From the NCBI GenBank assembly GCA_036732755.1, contig DAINBU010000032.1, positions 1 through 43,326 on the forward strand: DNA of 43,326 nt. The letters run 5' to 3'. Under the pieces are notes generated by a model. The model had not been told where the DNA came from, did not search any database, and worked only from the letters and a program-made list of their open reading frames with translations. The translations under genes were made by a program, and so were the position numbers. This document shows positions 1 through 9,800 of this stretch, piece after piece (positions within the stretch are counted from its first letter, which is position 1; each line of letters opens with the position of its first letter). This DNA is from DASRRB01 sp036732755. Lineage in GTDB: Bacteria > Planctomycetota > B15-G4 > SIAN01.

Positions 1-1
1 G

Positions 2-127
2 GTCGTCGCCTGGAAGCGCAGCGATCTCGGCGCGAAGGCGATCGACGCCGCGCTCGCGGCGGCGAAGGGCGACCGCGCGCGCTCGCTCCAGGAGGTTTCG
101 GCGACGGTCGTGGGCGCGGGTCGCTAG
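2..127 (+). CDS. C-terminal fragment of an unidentified protein
   Basis: An open frame runs in from the left edge and ends at TAG 125-127, giving about 41 residues that start VVAWKRSDLGAKAID and end in GAGR. The composition is alanine-rich and probably helical, like ordinary coding sequence here, but the fragment is too short to assign to a family. Its stop codon overlaps the stop of the convergent ferredoxin gene: the four bases CTAG at 124-127 hold both stops. The rest of the gene lies outside the window. Confidence 0.5.
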   Translation, partial: VVAWKRSDLGAKAIDAALAAAKGDRARSLQEVSATVVGAGR

Positions 128-765
128 CTCGCGGACGCCGCAGCGCCGCGCGGCACGACGACGATCGCGCGCGGCGACGTCGGACAGTAGTGCTCGCAGA
201 CACCGCACCCGACGCAGCCATTGCGGACGTCGATGCGGCCGCGCGCGTCGAGCGCGAGCGCGCTCTCGCCGAGCGGGCAGCGGTCGACGCACTCGCGGCA
301 CGTTTCGCCGCGGCTGCGCACGCACGTGGCGAAGTCGAAGTGCGCGGTGCCCATCGCGATCTGCTCCTTCGCGACGAGGCGCAGCGTTCCGCTCGGGCAC
401 GCCTTCATGCAGCTCAGGTCGTCGCAGACGACGCACGCCTGTTGTGAAGGGACGATGTAGGGGGTGCCGTCGAGCGCGGGATCGGCCGAGCGAAGCGGCT
501 GGATCGCCTTCACCGGACAGGCTGCCACGCAGCGGCCCGAGCGCTCGCACGTCCCGCGCAGCTCCGCTTCCGGAAGCGCTCCCGGCGGCCGCAGCGGGGT
601 CCGCGACCGCGCCGCTTCGCCCGCCGCCAGCACCGGGAAAAAGCGCCGGGTCGTCGCCGAGAGGCGGTCGACCGAGTCGAAGATCCTTCTCAGTCCGGCC
701 GCGAAGAAGACGCGGCGCGGCGGCGGCGAGGCGCCAGGGTCGGGGGAGTTCGGCGGATCGACCAT
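124..765 (-). CDS. NapG/MauM-type 4Fe-4S polyferredoxin
   Basis: This 213-residue protein is a cytoplasmic or membrane-associated electron carrier with up to four [4Fe-4S] clusters. The segment LRPPGALPEAELRGTC is typical of the MauM/NapG ferredoxin family, where such proteins pass electrons to periplasmic reductases or dehydrogenases. Four cysteine blocks are visible: CERSGRCVAACP, CVVCDDLSCMKACP, a NapG-like block in which C is separated from CRECVDRCP, and CVGCGVCEHYCP. The first block has Ser where the second Cys of CxxCxxCxxxCP should be, so that cluster may be altered or use another ligand. There is no clear Tat signal, although RRVFFAAGLRR near the N-terminus is basic. No partner oxidoreductase lies in the window. 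The substrate is unknown. Confidence 0.8.
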   Translation of the reverse strand: MVDPPNSPDPGASPPPRRVFFAAGLRRIFDSVDRLSATTRRFFPVLAAGEAARSRTPLRPPGALPEAELRGTCERSGRCVAACPVKAIQPLRSADPALDGTPYIVPSQQACVVCDDLSCMKACPSGTLRLVAKEQIAMGTAHFDFATCVRSRGETCRECVDRCPLGESALALDARGRIDVRNGCVGCGVCEHYCPTSPRAIVVVPRGAAASAS

Positions 766-1082
766 GCCTCGGTCCGTCCTCCAGATTCGTGGACCCCCGG
801 AGGCGGCAGGTCCGTCAAAGCCGGTTCCTCGCCCCGCGTCGCCCGGGCCTTGGTGAATAACCTACATGCTGCGCGTTCGGCGAACGGCGACTAGGATGCC
901 GCACCGTTCCGCGCCGCCAAGCTCCGGATTCTCTCGGGTCGAGCGGCGGCGCGATGCATCACTCGCGTTCCGTCGTGCGTGAATTCGTCCTCGAGACCAG
1001 CAGGAGCGGCGACGCCAGGCTCTCCTCCGCGCGGAAGAGACGGCGTCGTCGCCATCGACAGCTCGCTCTGAAAGGGACTTCC
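766..1082. other. Divergent intergenic region, no gene recognised
   Basis: About 317 bases separate the divergent ferredoxin and metalloprotease genes and should hold both promoters. An in-frame ATG at 954 would add 43 residues, rich in Arg and Ser, ahead of the protease signal peptide. I treat that stretch as untranslated because AAAGGG at 1071-1076 sits at proper spacing before ATG 1083. TAGGAT near 893 resembles a -10 box but has no convincing -35 partner. Confidence 0.4.
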
Positions 1083-2819
1083 ATGACCAAGAAGGGTGTC
1101 GGCAGGACAAGGATCGGCGGCGCGCTCGCCGGCGCGCTCGCTCTTCTCTCGGCGGCAGGTCCGGCGCGTGCCAACGACTCCGATGCGGCCTTCCGCGCGC
1201 TTCGGGCCGAGGTGCCCGGGCTGCGCGCCGAATGGAACTTCGAGTCGGGCTACCCCGAGTTCATCTACGGCAAGCCGATCCGCCTGTTCGGCGAGCCGGC
1301 CGATGACGCGGGCTACGAGGCGACGGCGCGCCGGTTCGTCGACTCCTATCCCGAACTCTTCGGCTTCGACTCGTCGGTGCTCTCCACCGACTTCGTGAAG
1401 CACGTCGCGCTTTCGCGCATCGGCACGACCGACAAGACGGCCGTCCAGTTCTCCCAGTGGGTGGACGGGCTGCCGGTGAAGAACGGCACGCTCAACGTCC
1501 TCTTCAACGCCGACGGCGCGATCGTCGCCGTCGAGAACCGCGGCCTCGCCGGCGTGGCCGGCCTCGACGTCACGGCGAGCGTCACGGACGCCGCGGCGAC
1601 GCACACCGCGATGGCGGCGTTCTCCGATCCGCTCGCGAAGCTGATCGGTCTCGAGATCGCGATCGTCGCCGATCCGCTCCGCCACGCGCCGAAGCTGGCG
1701 TGGATCGTCGACCTGCGCGGCAGCACCGGCGCCGACGGCCTCCCGCATCAGGAGCGCTTCCACGTCGACGCGCACGGCGGCCACGTGCTGCACCGCGAGA
1801 ACATGATCTGCACCTTCACCGACGTGATCGGCGACTCCGACGCGTGGCTCAACATGGGCGAGGACCCCTACAAGGGCCCGGGCAGCCTGGTCAACATGCC
1901 CGTGTGGTGGATGCACGCCACTTCCTCGGTCGGCAACGACGAGACCGACCAGGCCGGCGCCTTCCTCATCTCCTACGCCGGCACCCAGCAGCAGACCGTG
2001 ACCTTCCGGTGGAGCTCGAGCGCCGTGTACACCTGGGTCACGAACCAGGCGGGCGCCGACTTCGTGAAGTCGAAGATCTTCACGCCGGGCAACTTCACCA
2101 ACCTGACCCACAACATCCCGGGCAACGAGTTCCCGACGGCGCAGTTCAACGCCGCCTACCACGGTGTGATCTTCCGCGAGTGGATCCGCGCGCTCGACCC
2201 GGCGGACAACGTGATGGACTTCCGCCAGCACCTGAACGTCAACATCAACTCGAGCTGCAACGCCTACTACGACGGCTCCTCGACCAACTACTACCGGCAG
2301 CAGGGCGGCTGCGCGAACACGGCCTACACGACGGTCGTGTGGCACGAGACGGGCCACTGGGCCAACGACAAGTACGGCTCGGGCAACGGTCCTGACGGCT
2401 TCGGCGAGGGTTCGGCCGACGCGTGGGCCAACTACATCATGGACGCCCCGATCGTCGGCAAGGACTTCTGCGGCAACGGCTGCCACGTCCGCGACGGCCG
2501 CAACAACAAGCAGTACTGCGGGTGGTGCGGCGCCGGCTGCTACGGCGAGGTCCACTCCGACGGCGAGGTGTTGATGGGCGCGCTCTGGAAGGTGCGCGAC
2601 CACCTGAACACCACCAACGGCGACGCGGCCGGCGACCTGATCGCCGACACGATCTTCCACTCGTGGTACGTGACCTACAACGCGTACCGCATCTGCAAGA
2701 ACAACCTGGTGCAGTGGCTGACGCTCGACGACGACAACGGCAACCTTGCCGATGGCACGCCGCACTCGGGTGACATCAACCAGGGCTACGTCGACCAGGG
2801 CTTCCCGAGCTACTACTGA
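1083..2819 (+). CDS. Secreted M4/M36-like zinc metalloprotease with FTP propeptide
   Basis: This 578-residue exported protease is predicted to cut proteins outside the cytoplasm. The start at ATG 1083 is supported by AAAGGG about six bases upstream and by a signal peptide that follows at once (MTKKGVGRTRIGGALAGALA, cleavage after PARA). Residues about 31-180 look like the fungalysin/thermolysin propeptide (FTP) domain, with WVDGLPVKNGTLNVLF as the recognisable core. The catalytic region holds HETGH for zinc and general base, followed by GEGSADAWANYIM, whose Glu is the expected third ligand of the gluzincin M4/M36 clan. Several paired cysteines between the active site and the C-terminus suggest disulfides, which fits secretion. 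The GC-rich hairpin downstream indicates that it is transcribed alone. The exact MEROPS family is uncertain. Confidence 0.85.
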   Translation: MTKKGVGRTRIGGALAGALALLSAAGPARANDSDAAFRALRAEVPGLRAEWNFESGYPEFIYGKPIRLFGEPADDAGYEATARRFVDSYPELFGFDSSVLSTDFVKHVALSRIGTTDKTAVQFSQWVDGLPVKNGTLNVLFNADGAIVAVENRGLAGVAGLDVTASVTDAAATHTAMAAFSDPLAKLIGLEIAIVADPLRHAPKLAWIVDLRGSTGADGLPHQERFHVDAHGGHVLHRENMICTFTDVIGDSDAWLNMGEDPYKGPGSLVNMPVWWMHATSSVGNDETDQAGAFLISYAGTQQQTVTFRWSSSAVYTWVTNQAGADFVKSKIFTPGNFTNLTHNIPGNEFPTAQFNAAYHGVIFREWIRALDPADNVMDFRQHLNVNINSSCNAYYDGSSTNYYRQQGGCANTAYTTVVWHETGHWANDKYGSGNGPDGFGEGSADAWANYIMDAPIVGKDFCGNGCHVRDGRNNKQYCGWCGAGCYGEVHSDGEVLMGALWKVRDHLNTTNGDAAGDLIADTIFHSWYVTYNAYRICKNNLVQWLTLDDDNGNLADGTPHSGDINQGYVDQGFPSYY

Positions 2820-2892
2820 GAGAGATGCTTCCTGCGCGCGGGTCGGAGCGAACCTCCGGCCCGCGCGGCACACCACGATCCTGAACTCGATG

Positions 2893-2935
2893 CCGCGCCC
2901 GATCTCCGCCAGCGGAGGTCGGGCGCGGGTCGTTT
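2893..2935 (+). terminator. Rho-independent-like terminator after the metalloprotease gene
   Basis: A 17-base stem pairs 2893-2909 with 2912-2928, with a single G-U wobble and a very tight loop around CA. It is followed by GTCGTTT, a weak T tract. It lies 74 bases after the protease stop and before the aminopeptidase gene, which suggests that the two genes are separate transcription units. Confidence 0.65.
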
Positions 2936-2987
2936 ATGCGAGACTCCCGATCCGCCGCGCCGTCGTGCGGCCAGGGGGAAGCTCGCC

Positions 2988-4508
2988 ATGGGCAGGGACG
3001 CGGAAGGGGCGACGGGGGAGCTCGCGAACGTCGCGGCCTCGACGCGCGACGCGCCGGCGGGGAGCGCGGGTGCGATCCGGGCGGTCGCGGCGACCGCGGA
3101 GGAGTTCGCCGGCTGGCTCGCCGGCAAGCCGGCGCCACTCGACCCGCCGCTCGTCGAGCAGGCGCGCCGCTTCGCCGGGATTTCGCGCTTCGCCGCGAAG
3201 CCGGGTCAGTCGCTCGCGCTGGCCGCGGGCGACGCGAGCGCCGTGGTGGTGGGGCGCGCGCCCGACGCCGGCACGCGCTCGCTGCGCAGCGCCGCGGCCG
3301 CGGCCGCGCAGGCGGTGCGCGCCGGCGCGCGCTTCACCTTCGTCCTCCCGCCCGAGCCCGATCCGGCGCGCCGCGTCGCGGCGCTGACCGCCGCAGCCGA
3401 AGGGGTCGCCCTCTCCGCCTACCGCTGGAAGCGGAGCGGCCAGGCGGCCGCGTCCGACGCCGCCGGCGCCTGCACGCTGGTCGCCGCCGACTCGAACGAT
3501 GCCGAGACGGCGACCGCGCTCGCCGCCGCCGCCGCGCACGTCGCCGGGATCCGGCTCGCGCGCGACCTCACCAACGCGCCGGCCGACGAGGTCGGGCCCG
3601 ACCAGCTCGCCGACGCGGCGCTCGCGCTCGCGAAGCGGCACGGGCTCGCCTCCGAATGCTGGCGCGGCGCCGAAGTCGAGGCGCGCGGCTTCCGGATGGT
3701 CGCCGCGGTCGGGCGCGCGAGCGCCCGGCCGCCGACGGTCACCGTGCTCTCGCACGGCCTCGGCGCCGCGTCGCACGCGCCGGCGGTCGCGCTGATCGGC
3801 AAGGGGGTCGTCTTCGACAGCGGCGGCCTCGACCTCAAGCCGGCCGACGCGATGCTCCTCATGCGCAAGGACATGGCGGGGGCGGCCACCGTGCTCGGCG
3901 CGGTCGAGAGCGCGGCGCGCCTCGGCATCGACGTCCCGTGGCTCGCCGTGATCCCGTCGGCCGAGAACATGGTCGGCCCCGACGCCTACCGGCCGGGCGA
4001 CGTGCTGCGCTCCTATTCCGGGACGACCGTCGAGATCGGAAACACGGACGCGGAGGGGCGCCTGCTCCTCGCCGACGCGATCGGCTTCGCGCGCGAGTGC
4101 GGCGCGCGGCGGCTCGTCGACTACGCGACGCTCACCGGCGCCGCGCGCGTCGCGCTCGGGCGCGACCTCCCCGCGCTCTTCAGCAACGACGAGGCGCTCG
4201 CCGGCGCGGTCGAGCGCGGCGCCGCCGCGGCCGACGAACGGCTCTGGCGCCTGCCGCTGCACGACGACTACGACCGCCAGCTCGACACCCCCTTCGCCGA
4301 CGTGAACCACGTCTCGCACGACAAGTACGCCGGAGCGATCACCGCCGCCCTCTTCCTGCGCCGCTTCGTCGCGGACACGCCGTGGGCCCACGTCGACTTC
4401 TTCGGCTGGGAGGACGCCGGCCGCCCCGAGACGCCGAAAGGGGCGACCGGGATGGGGGTGCGGACGCTGACGCGGCTGTTGCGCGAGCTCTCGGGCGGCG
4501 CGGCTTGA
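2988..4508 (+). CDS. pepA: Leucyl aminopeptidase, M17 family
   Basis: This 506-residue enzyme removes N-terminal amino acids from peptides with a two-metal centre, and is usually a cytoplasmic hexamer. The C-terminal catalytic domain has the M17 landmarks: GKGVVFDSGGLDLKP (metal-binding Lys and Asp), KDMAGAA (Asp), and the signature NTDAEGRLLLADAI (Asp, Glu and the active-site Arg). The N-terminal macro-like domain (about residues 20-200) is divergent, as is usual for the family. The start at ATG 2988 is preceded by GGGGGAAG at a suitable distance. It faces the minus-strand hypothetical gene with only three bases between the stops. It could equally be called PepB-like; the symbol follows the broad family name. 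Confidence 0.9.
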   Translation: MGRDAEGATGELANVAASTRDAPAGSAGAIRAVAATAEEFAGWLAGKPAPLDPPLVEQARRFAGISRFAAKPGQSLALAAGDASAVVVGRAPDAGTRSLRSAAAAAAQAVRAGARFTFVLPPEPDPARRVAALTAAAEGVALSAYRWKRSGQAAASDAAGACTLVAADSNDAETATALAAAAAHVAGIRLARDLTNAPADEVGPDQLADAALALAKRHGLASECWRGAEVEARGFRMVAAVGRASARPPTVTVLSHGLGAASHAPAVALIGKGVVFDSGGLDLKPADAMLLMRKDMAGAATVLGAVESAARLGIDVPWLAVIPSAENMVGPDAYRPGDVLRSYSGTTVEIGNTDAEGRLLLADAIGFARECGARRLVDYATLTGAARVALGRDLPALFSNDEALAGAVERGAAAADERLWRLPLHDDYDRQLDTPFADVNHVSHDKYAGAITAALFLRRFVADTPWAHVDFFGWEDAGRPETPKGATGMGVRTLTRLLRELSGGAA

Positions 4509-4511
4509 GCT

Positions 4512-5978
4512 TCAGCGCAGCAAGCCGCCCCGGAAGGCGAAATCGCGCAGCGAGATCTCCTGTCCGTTCGAGAGCTCGACGCTGAAGAACGAGGCGAGGA
4601 ATTCGTCGGTGTTGTGGAGCACGACGCTGCCGGGCTCGCCGTCGATCCAGACGGTCAGGCCGTCCCGGGTCCGCCGCATCACGAGGCTCTTCCAATCGGT
4701 GCGGTCGGTCGACAGGCGGTCGAGATAGATGATGCGGTCCTTCAGCACGACAGGCTCCCCGATCGAGATCGTGTGGAGTGGGCCGCGATACTTGATCCAG
4801 AGGACGAAGTCGCCGTCGAAGAGGCGCGACACGAAGATCAGCTTCGCCTGCCCGCCCGTGTCGCCGGGATTCTTGACGGTAAAGACCGTGCCCTTCGAAG
4901 TGCAGACCGTGCCGTCGACGAGATGAGGTTGCCAGTCCCCGGTGATCCGGCGGTAGAGCCGCCAGTCGGCGGGATCGATCTTGAGCGTGGACTTGGGAAG
5001 GGCCGGCGGTGGGTCGATCTCGGCGAGCCGCTTCGCGACGCGACGCCGCTCCGTTCCCTTGACCTCATGGAAGACTCGCCGATACCACGTCGCGGCGTGC
5101 AGGCGCGCGGCGGTCTGGGGGATGGGCGGCAGACGCGACGCGACTTCGTACCAGCGATCGGCGATCTTGAGGCGCGTCTCTGCGTCCGGAGCGGGCTTCA
5201 ATTCGAGCGCCGCCGCGGCGGAGAGTTCGGGCGAGTCGCCGAGCACGAGGACGGGGAGCCCGCGCTCCCACTGCTCGAGCAGCAGGCAGAGATGGAAGCC
5301 CACGACGCCGTTCGCGCGTGCGTCGGACGGGTTCGTCGCGAGCGTCGCTCGCGCCGACGCGAATGCATCGCGATTGGCGTCGAGTTGCGCACTGCGATCG
5401 CGCGCGCGAGTCACGAGCGCGGTCGCGTCCGGATCGGCGGACCTCTTCAGCACCGCCTGCGCCTCCGCGATGAGCCGGTCCGCCGTCGCGAGGTCCTCGG
5501 CGACGAAGGCGGTCGGCACGTCCCGGAGGAGCGAGGCGACGAATCGCGCGAGCCGGTCTGGATCGTTCGTCGCCGCGGCGCGCGCATCGACGAACTCAAT
5601 CTTCGCCCCGGCCGCGTCAATCTGGAATGAGCGCGACAGCTCCTCGATCGCCGCGAGTGCCGTCCCGTCGTCGTCGACCGCGATCGCGGTGTCGCGCGCC
5701 ATCTCGAGCAGCACGTACTTCGTCGCCACGTCGATGTCGGGCTGTCGGGAGTGGTCGAGCAACTTGCGTTCGAGCTCGATCTGCTTCGTCCGCGACGGAC
5801 CGCGCAGTTCCTCTTGATACATCGCGTTGACGAGCCGCCGCACGTTCGCGATCGCGTCGGCCGTCGGCACCTGCGCGCGCGCGTCCTGCGGCGCTGCAGC
5901 TTTGGAAAGCAGCGAGACAATGGCGAGGACGAGGAGGGGCATGGCTTCCATCCCGGGCTCCCACCTAATACGCCGCAT
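4512..5978 (-). CDS. Secreted hypothetical protein with C-terminal LamG/DUF1080-like domain
   Basis: The protein has about 488 residues from ATG 5978, which overlaps the upstream methyltransferase stop as TGATG. An alternative start, ATG 5951, has a good Shine-Dalgarno (AGGTGGGAG); both keep the hydrophobic signal segment LLVLAIVSLLSKAAA, but only the longer form has a basic n-region (MRRIRW). Residues about 40-300 are helical, with TPR-like character but no scored repeat. The last 150 residues (from about LKIDPADWRLYRRITGDW) are beta-rich, with FDGDFVLWIKYRG and DGLTVWIDGEPGSVV, and resemble the concanavalin-like fold of 3-keto-disaccharide hydrolase (DUF1080) or LamG domains that are common in planctomycetes. 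The function is unknown; carbohydrate binding is only a guess. Confidence 0.7.
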   Translation of the reverse strand: MRRIRWEPGMEAMPLLVLAIVSLLSKAAAPQDARAQVPTADAIANVRRLVNAMYQEELRGPSRTKQIELERKLLDHSRQPDIDVATKYVLLEMARDTAIAVDDDGTALAAIEELSRSFQIDAAGAKIEFVDARAAATNDPDRLARFVASLLRDVPTAFVAEDLATADRLIAEAQAVLKRSADPDATALVTRARDRSAQLDANRDAFASARATLATNPSDARANGVVGFHLCLLLEQWERGLPVLVLGDSPELSAAAALELKPAPDAETRLKIADRWYEVASRLPPIPQTAARLHAATWYRRVFHEVKGTERRRVAKRLAEIDPPPALPKSTLKIDPADWRLYRRITGDWQPHLVDGTVCTSKGTVFTVKNPGDTGGQAKLIFVSRLFDGDFVLWIKYRGPLHTISIGEPVVLKDRIIYLDRLSTDRTDWKSLVMRRTRDGLTVWIDGEPGSVVLHNTDEFLASFFSVELSNGQEISLRDFAFRGGLLR

Positions 5979-6772
5979 CAGCGGCGGCGCAGGATCAGCA
6001 GCGTATCCAGCAGCGTCAGGTCGAGGTTCCGCGGGCGCGTCCAGTCGTAGCAGAAGTCGTAGGTGGCGACGTGCTCGAACTGGGGGACCGCGCGCAGCAG
6101 GCGGCGCGCCTGCTCGGCGTCGTAGGTCCGGAACCACCAGTTCGACTCGGCGAGCTTCGCGACGCCGTGGTCGTCGATGGCCATGCGGGCGCGGCAGCGC
6201 TCGCGGCGGCGGGCGCGTTCGGGCGGCCAGCTGCGGATGTTGCAGACGACCTTCACCCCGTCGCGCCCGCAGACCCAGCGTTCGTGCTGGCAGAACGGCC
6301 ACGAGTAGTCCGACAGGTGGAAGCCGAGCAGGTAGATCCCGCCGGGCGCGAGCGCGCGCGCCATGCAGCGCAGGTGGTCGCGCGCCGCCTTCTCCGTCAT
6401 CAGGTACTTGAAGGTCGAGACGAAGCAGTGGGCGACGTCGAACGTGCCGCGGAAGCGGAACTCCTCGAGATTCCCCTTCGCGAGGCGCGCACGCAGCCGC
6501 GCCCCGCGCAGCCGCTCGCGCGCGAAGTCGAGCATGACGTCGGAGCGGTCGAAGCCGGTGACGTCGAAGCCGCGCCGCGTCATCTCGGCGACCAGCCGCC
6601 CGCTCCCGCACGCCGGCTCCAGCAGTCGCGGCCGCGCGCGCCGCCGCTTCAGCCTCCCGAACCGCTCGAGCGCCTGCTCGATGAAGTCCCCCTCCTTCTT
6701 CGTGTCCTCCTCGAAGACGATGTCGTAGTAGAGGGGCGTCGCGTACCAGTCGATCGCTTCGTATTTGGGCAT
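5978..6772 (-). CDS. Class I SAM-dependent methyltransferase
   Basis: This 264-residue cytoplasmic methyltransferase has an unknown substrate. Motif I reads LLEPACGSGRLV, followed by GFDVTGFDRSDVMLDFARER, the usual strand-2 acidic residue that holds the SAM ribose. The motif IV region is FDVAHCFVSTFKYL, and ALAPGGIYLLGFHL fits motif V/VI. The N-terminus (MPKYEAIDWYATPLYYDIVF) resembles the aromatic lid of small-molecule methyltransferases. The gene starts 64 bases after the end of methionine synthase on the same strand, so it may share that transcript; a link to SAM recycling is inference only. Its stop overlaps the start of the secreted hypothetical protein. Confidence 0.85.
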   Translation of the reverse strand: MPKYEAIDWYATPLYYDIVFEEDTKKEGDFIEQALERFGRLKRRRARPRLLEPACGSGRLVAEMTRRGFDVTGFDRSDVMLDFARERLRGARLRARLAKGNLEEFRFRGTFDVAHCFVSTFKYLMTEKAARDHLRCMARALAPGGIYLLGFHLSDYSWPFCQHERWVCGRDGVKVVCNIRSWPPERARRRERCRARMAIDDHGVAKLAESNWWFRTYDAEQARRLLRAVPQFEHVATYDFCYDWTRPRNLDLTLLDTLLILRRR

Positions 6773-6836
6773 GAGGGGGCGGGACGTTAGCAGGCGCGCC
6801 GCCGGACGACGCGGCCGTGCGCGCGCGCGACGCGGC

Positions 6837-9800
6837 TCAGACCGAGAAGTACTTGGCCTGCGGGTGGTGCACGACGAGGGCCGACGTCGACTGCTCGGGC
6901 TCGAGCTGCGACTCCTCGGTGAGCGTGACGCCGATCCGCTCCGCGCCGAGCAGGCGGTTCAGCGTCGCCTGCTGCGAAAGGTCGGGGCAGGCCGGGTAGC
7001 CGAAGCTGTAGCGCGAGCCGCGGTAGCCCTGGTGCAGGAGCTTGCCCATCTCCCGCGCGTCGTCGCCGACGATGCCGAGGTCGCTGCGGATCTGGCGGTG
7101 GACGTACTCGGCGAGCGCCTCGGCCATCTCGACCGAGAGGCCGTGCAGGAAGAGGTAGTCGCGGTAGTGGTTGGCGCGGAACCAGGTGCGCGCGATGTCG
7201 GAGGCGCGCTGGCCGACGGTCACGAGCTGCAGCCCGATGACGTCCCGTTCGCCCGAATCGATGGGCCGGAAGAAGTCGGCGATGCAGCGGCGCGCCCCCT
7301 TCGACTGGCGCGGGAACGGGACGCGCTCGATCTCGTGGGTGCCGGTCGGGTCGAAGATCACGACGGCGTCGCCGTCGCGGTTGCACGGGAAGAAGCCGTA
7401 GACCGCCTTCGGCTCGAGGATCTGCTCCTCGGTGCAGCGCTTCAGGAGGTCGCGCAGCGCCGGCCGCGCGTGGGCGTCGATCTCGGCGTTCCACTCCGCC
7501 TCGCTGCGCGTGCCGCGCTTGAAGCCCCACTGGAACTGGAACAGCAGGCGTTCATTGAGGAAGGGGAGGATCGCCTGGAGCGCGATGCCCTCGACGACGC
7601 GTGTGCCGGTGAAGGGGACGTCGGGCACCGCGTGCTCGAGGAGCTCCGTGTGGGCGTCGCGCCGCTCGTCGACCGGCACCGGCCGCTCGCGGATCGAGAA
7701 GACGCGCGGCGCGTCGGACGGCGCGATGGTCGCCTCCTTGGCGCGATCGGACGTGGCGATCGACTTCGTGGCCGCCGACGCTGCGGCGGCGGCTGACGCC
7801 GCGGCCGTCGCGGCGAGCACCGCGACCTCCGCGGCGCGCGCCTTCGCGCCCGCGATCGCCTCGCGCCTCGCCGGGTCGCACACGTCGGCCGAGATCGAGA
7901 GCCCCTCGAAGGCGTCGCGCGCGTACCAGAGCGGCCCCTTGTAGATGGCGCGCAGATCGTGCTCGACGTAGTGACGCGTGAGCGCGGCGCCGCCCAGGAT
8001 CACCGGCAGCTGGATCCCGAGGCGGTTCATCTCCTCGAGGTTCTCCTTCATCACGACGGTCGACTTGACCAGCAGCCCCGACATCCCGATGGCGTGCGCC
8101 CGATGTTCGCGCGCCGCGTCGAGCATCGAGGAGAGCGGCTGCTTGATGCCGAGGTTGACGACCGTGTAGCCGTTGTTGCTGAGGATGATGTCGACGAGGT
8201 TCTTGCCGATGTCGTGCACGTCGCCGCGGACCGTCGCGAGGATGATGCGCCCCTTGCTGTCGCCCGCGAGCTTCTCCATGTGGGGCTCGAGGAACGCGAC
8301 CGCCGCCTTCATCGTCTCGGCCGACTGCAGCACGAACGGGAGCTGCATCTCGCCCGACGCGAACAGCTCGCCGACGACCTTCATGCCGTCGAGCAGGATG
8401 TCGTTGATGATCGTGAGCGGCGGATGGCTCGCGAGCGCGGTCTGCAGATCCAGGTCGATCCCCGGCCGCTCGCCGCGGATGATCCGCTCCTTCAGGCGCT
8501 CCTCGACGGTCGCGGCCGGCTTGCGCGCCGTCTTCTCCTCCTCGACGTTCTCGAACAGGCCGATCAGCTCGTGCAGCGGGTCGTAGCCCGGGCGGCGCCG
8601 GTCGAGGATCAGGTCCTCGGCGACCTGGCGCTGCTTCTCGTCGATCTGGAACAGCGGCCGGATCTTGGCCGCGTGCACGATCGCCGCATCCAGGCCGCGC
8701 AACCTCGCATGGTGCAGGAAGACCGAGTTCAGGACGTGGCGCGCCGCCGGCTTGAGCCCGAACGAAACGTTGCTCAGGCCGAGCAGCGTGAAGCAGTGGG
8801 GGAGCCGCTGCTTGATCTGCTCGATGGCGTCGAGCGTCGCGATCGCGAGCTTGCGGTCGTCCTCGTTGCCGGTGCAGATCGTGAACGTGAGCGGGTCGAT
8901 CAGGATGTCCTGCGGCCGCACGCCCCACTTGCTGCCGGCGAGAGAGACGATGCGCTCGGCGACGGCGACCTTCTCGGCCGCGTCCTTGGCCATCCCCTTC
9001 TCGTCGATGGTGAGCGCGACGACCGCCGCGCCGAACTTCTTCACCAGCGGGAGCACCTTGCTCATGCGCTCCTCGCCGTCCTCCATGTGGACGGAGTTGA
9101 CGAGGCAGCGGCCGCCCGCGAGCGCGAGCGCGTCGGCGATCACCGGGTACTCGGTCGAGTCGATCGAGAGCGGCGCGTTCACCTGCGTGGAGAAGCGGCG
9201 GACGGCCGCCGTCATGTCGGCCACTTCGTCGCGGCCGACGTAGGCCGTACAGAGGTCGACGACGTGCGCGCCCTCCTCGACCTGCGCCTTGCCCATCGCG
9301 ACCATGCCGTCGAGGTCGCCCTTCTCGAGCAGCTTCTTGAACTGCTTGCTGCCGTTGGCGTTGGTGCGCTCGCCCACGATCAGGAACGACGTCTCCTGCT
9401 TGATCGAGACCGCGCCGTAGAGGCTCGAGGTGATCACGCCCNNNNNNNNNNGGCTCGAGAGCGACGGCGTCCAGCTGACGTTCCGCGCCGCAGGCTCGAG
9501 CGCGGCGCACGCGTCCACGACCGCCTTCAGGTGCTCCGGCGTCGTGCCGCAGCAGCCGCCGACGATGCGCACGCCGTCCTCGGCGACGAAGCGGCGCTGC
9601 CACTCGGCGAGGTCGCGCGGCTTGAGCGGATAGTGCGGCTGCCCGTCGACCATCTGCGGCAGCCCGGCGTTGGGCTGGCAGGAGACGAGCCACGGCGCGT
9701 TCTTGCCGAGGAAGGCGACGTGCTCGCTCATCTCCTGCGGTCCGGTCGCGCAGTTGAGGCCGACGACGTCGAGGGGGTAGGGTTCGAGCGCGGTGAGGGC

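Noticed and set aside
954..1082. 43-residue N-terminal extension of the metalloprotease
   Set aside because: It would bury a good signal peptide behind an Arg-rich stretch, and ATG 1083 has a proper Shine-Dalgarno.
891..2876. Long minus-strand frame opposite the metalloprotease gene
   Set aside because: Same reason: a low-complexity antisense shadow of a well-supported protein. Similar frames at 18848-22903, 10589-14032 and 37351-39186 were dismissed too.
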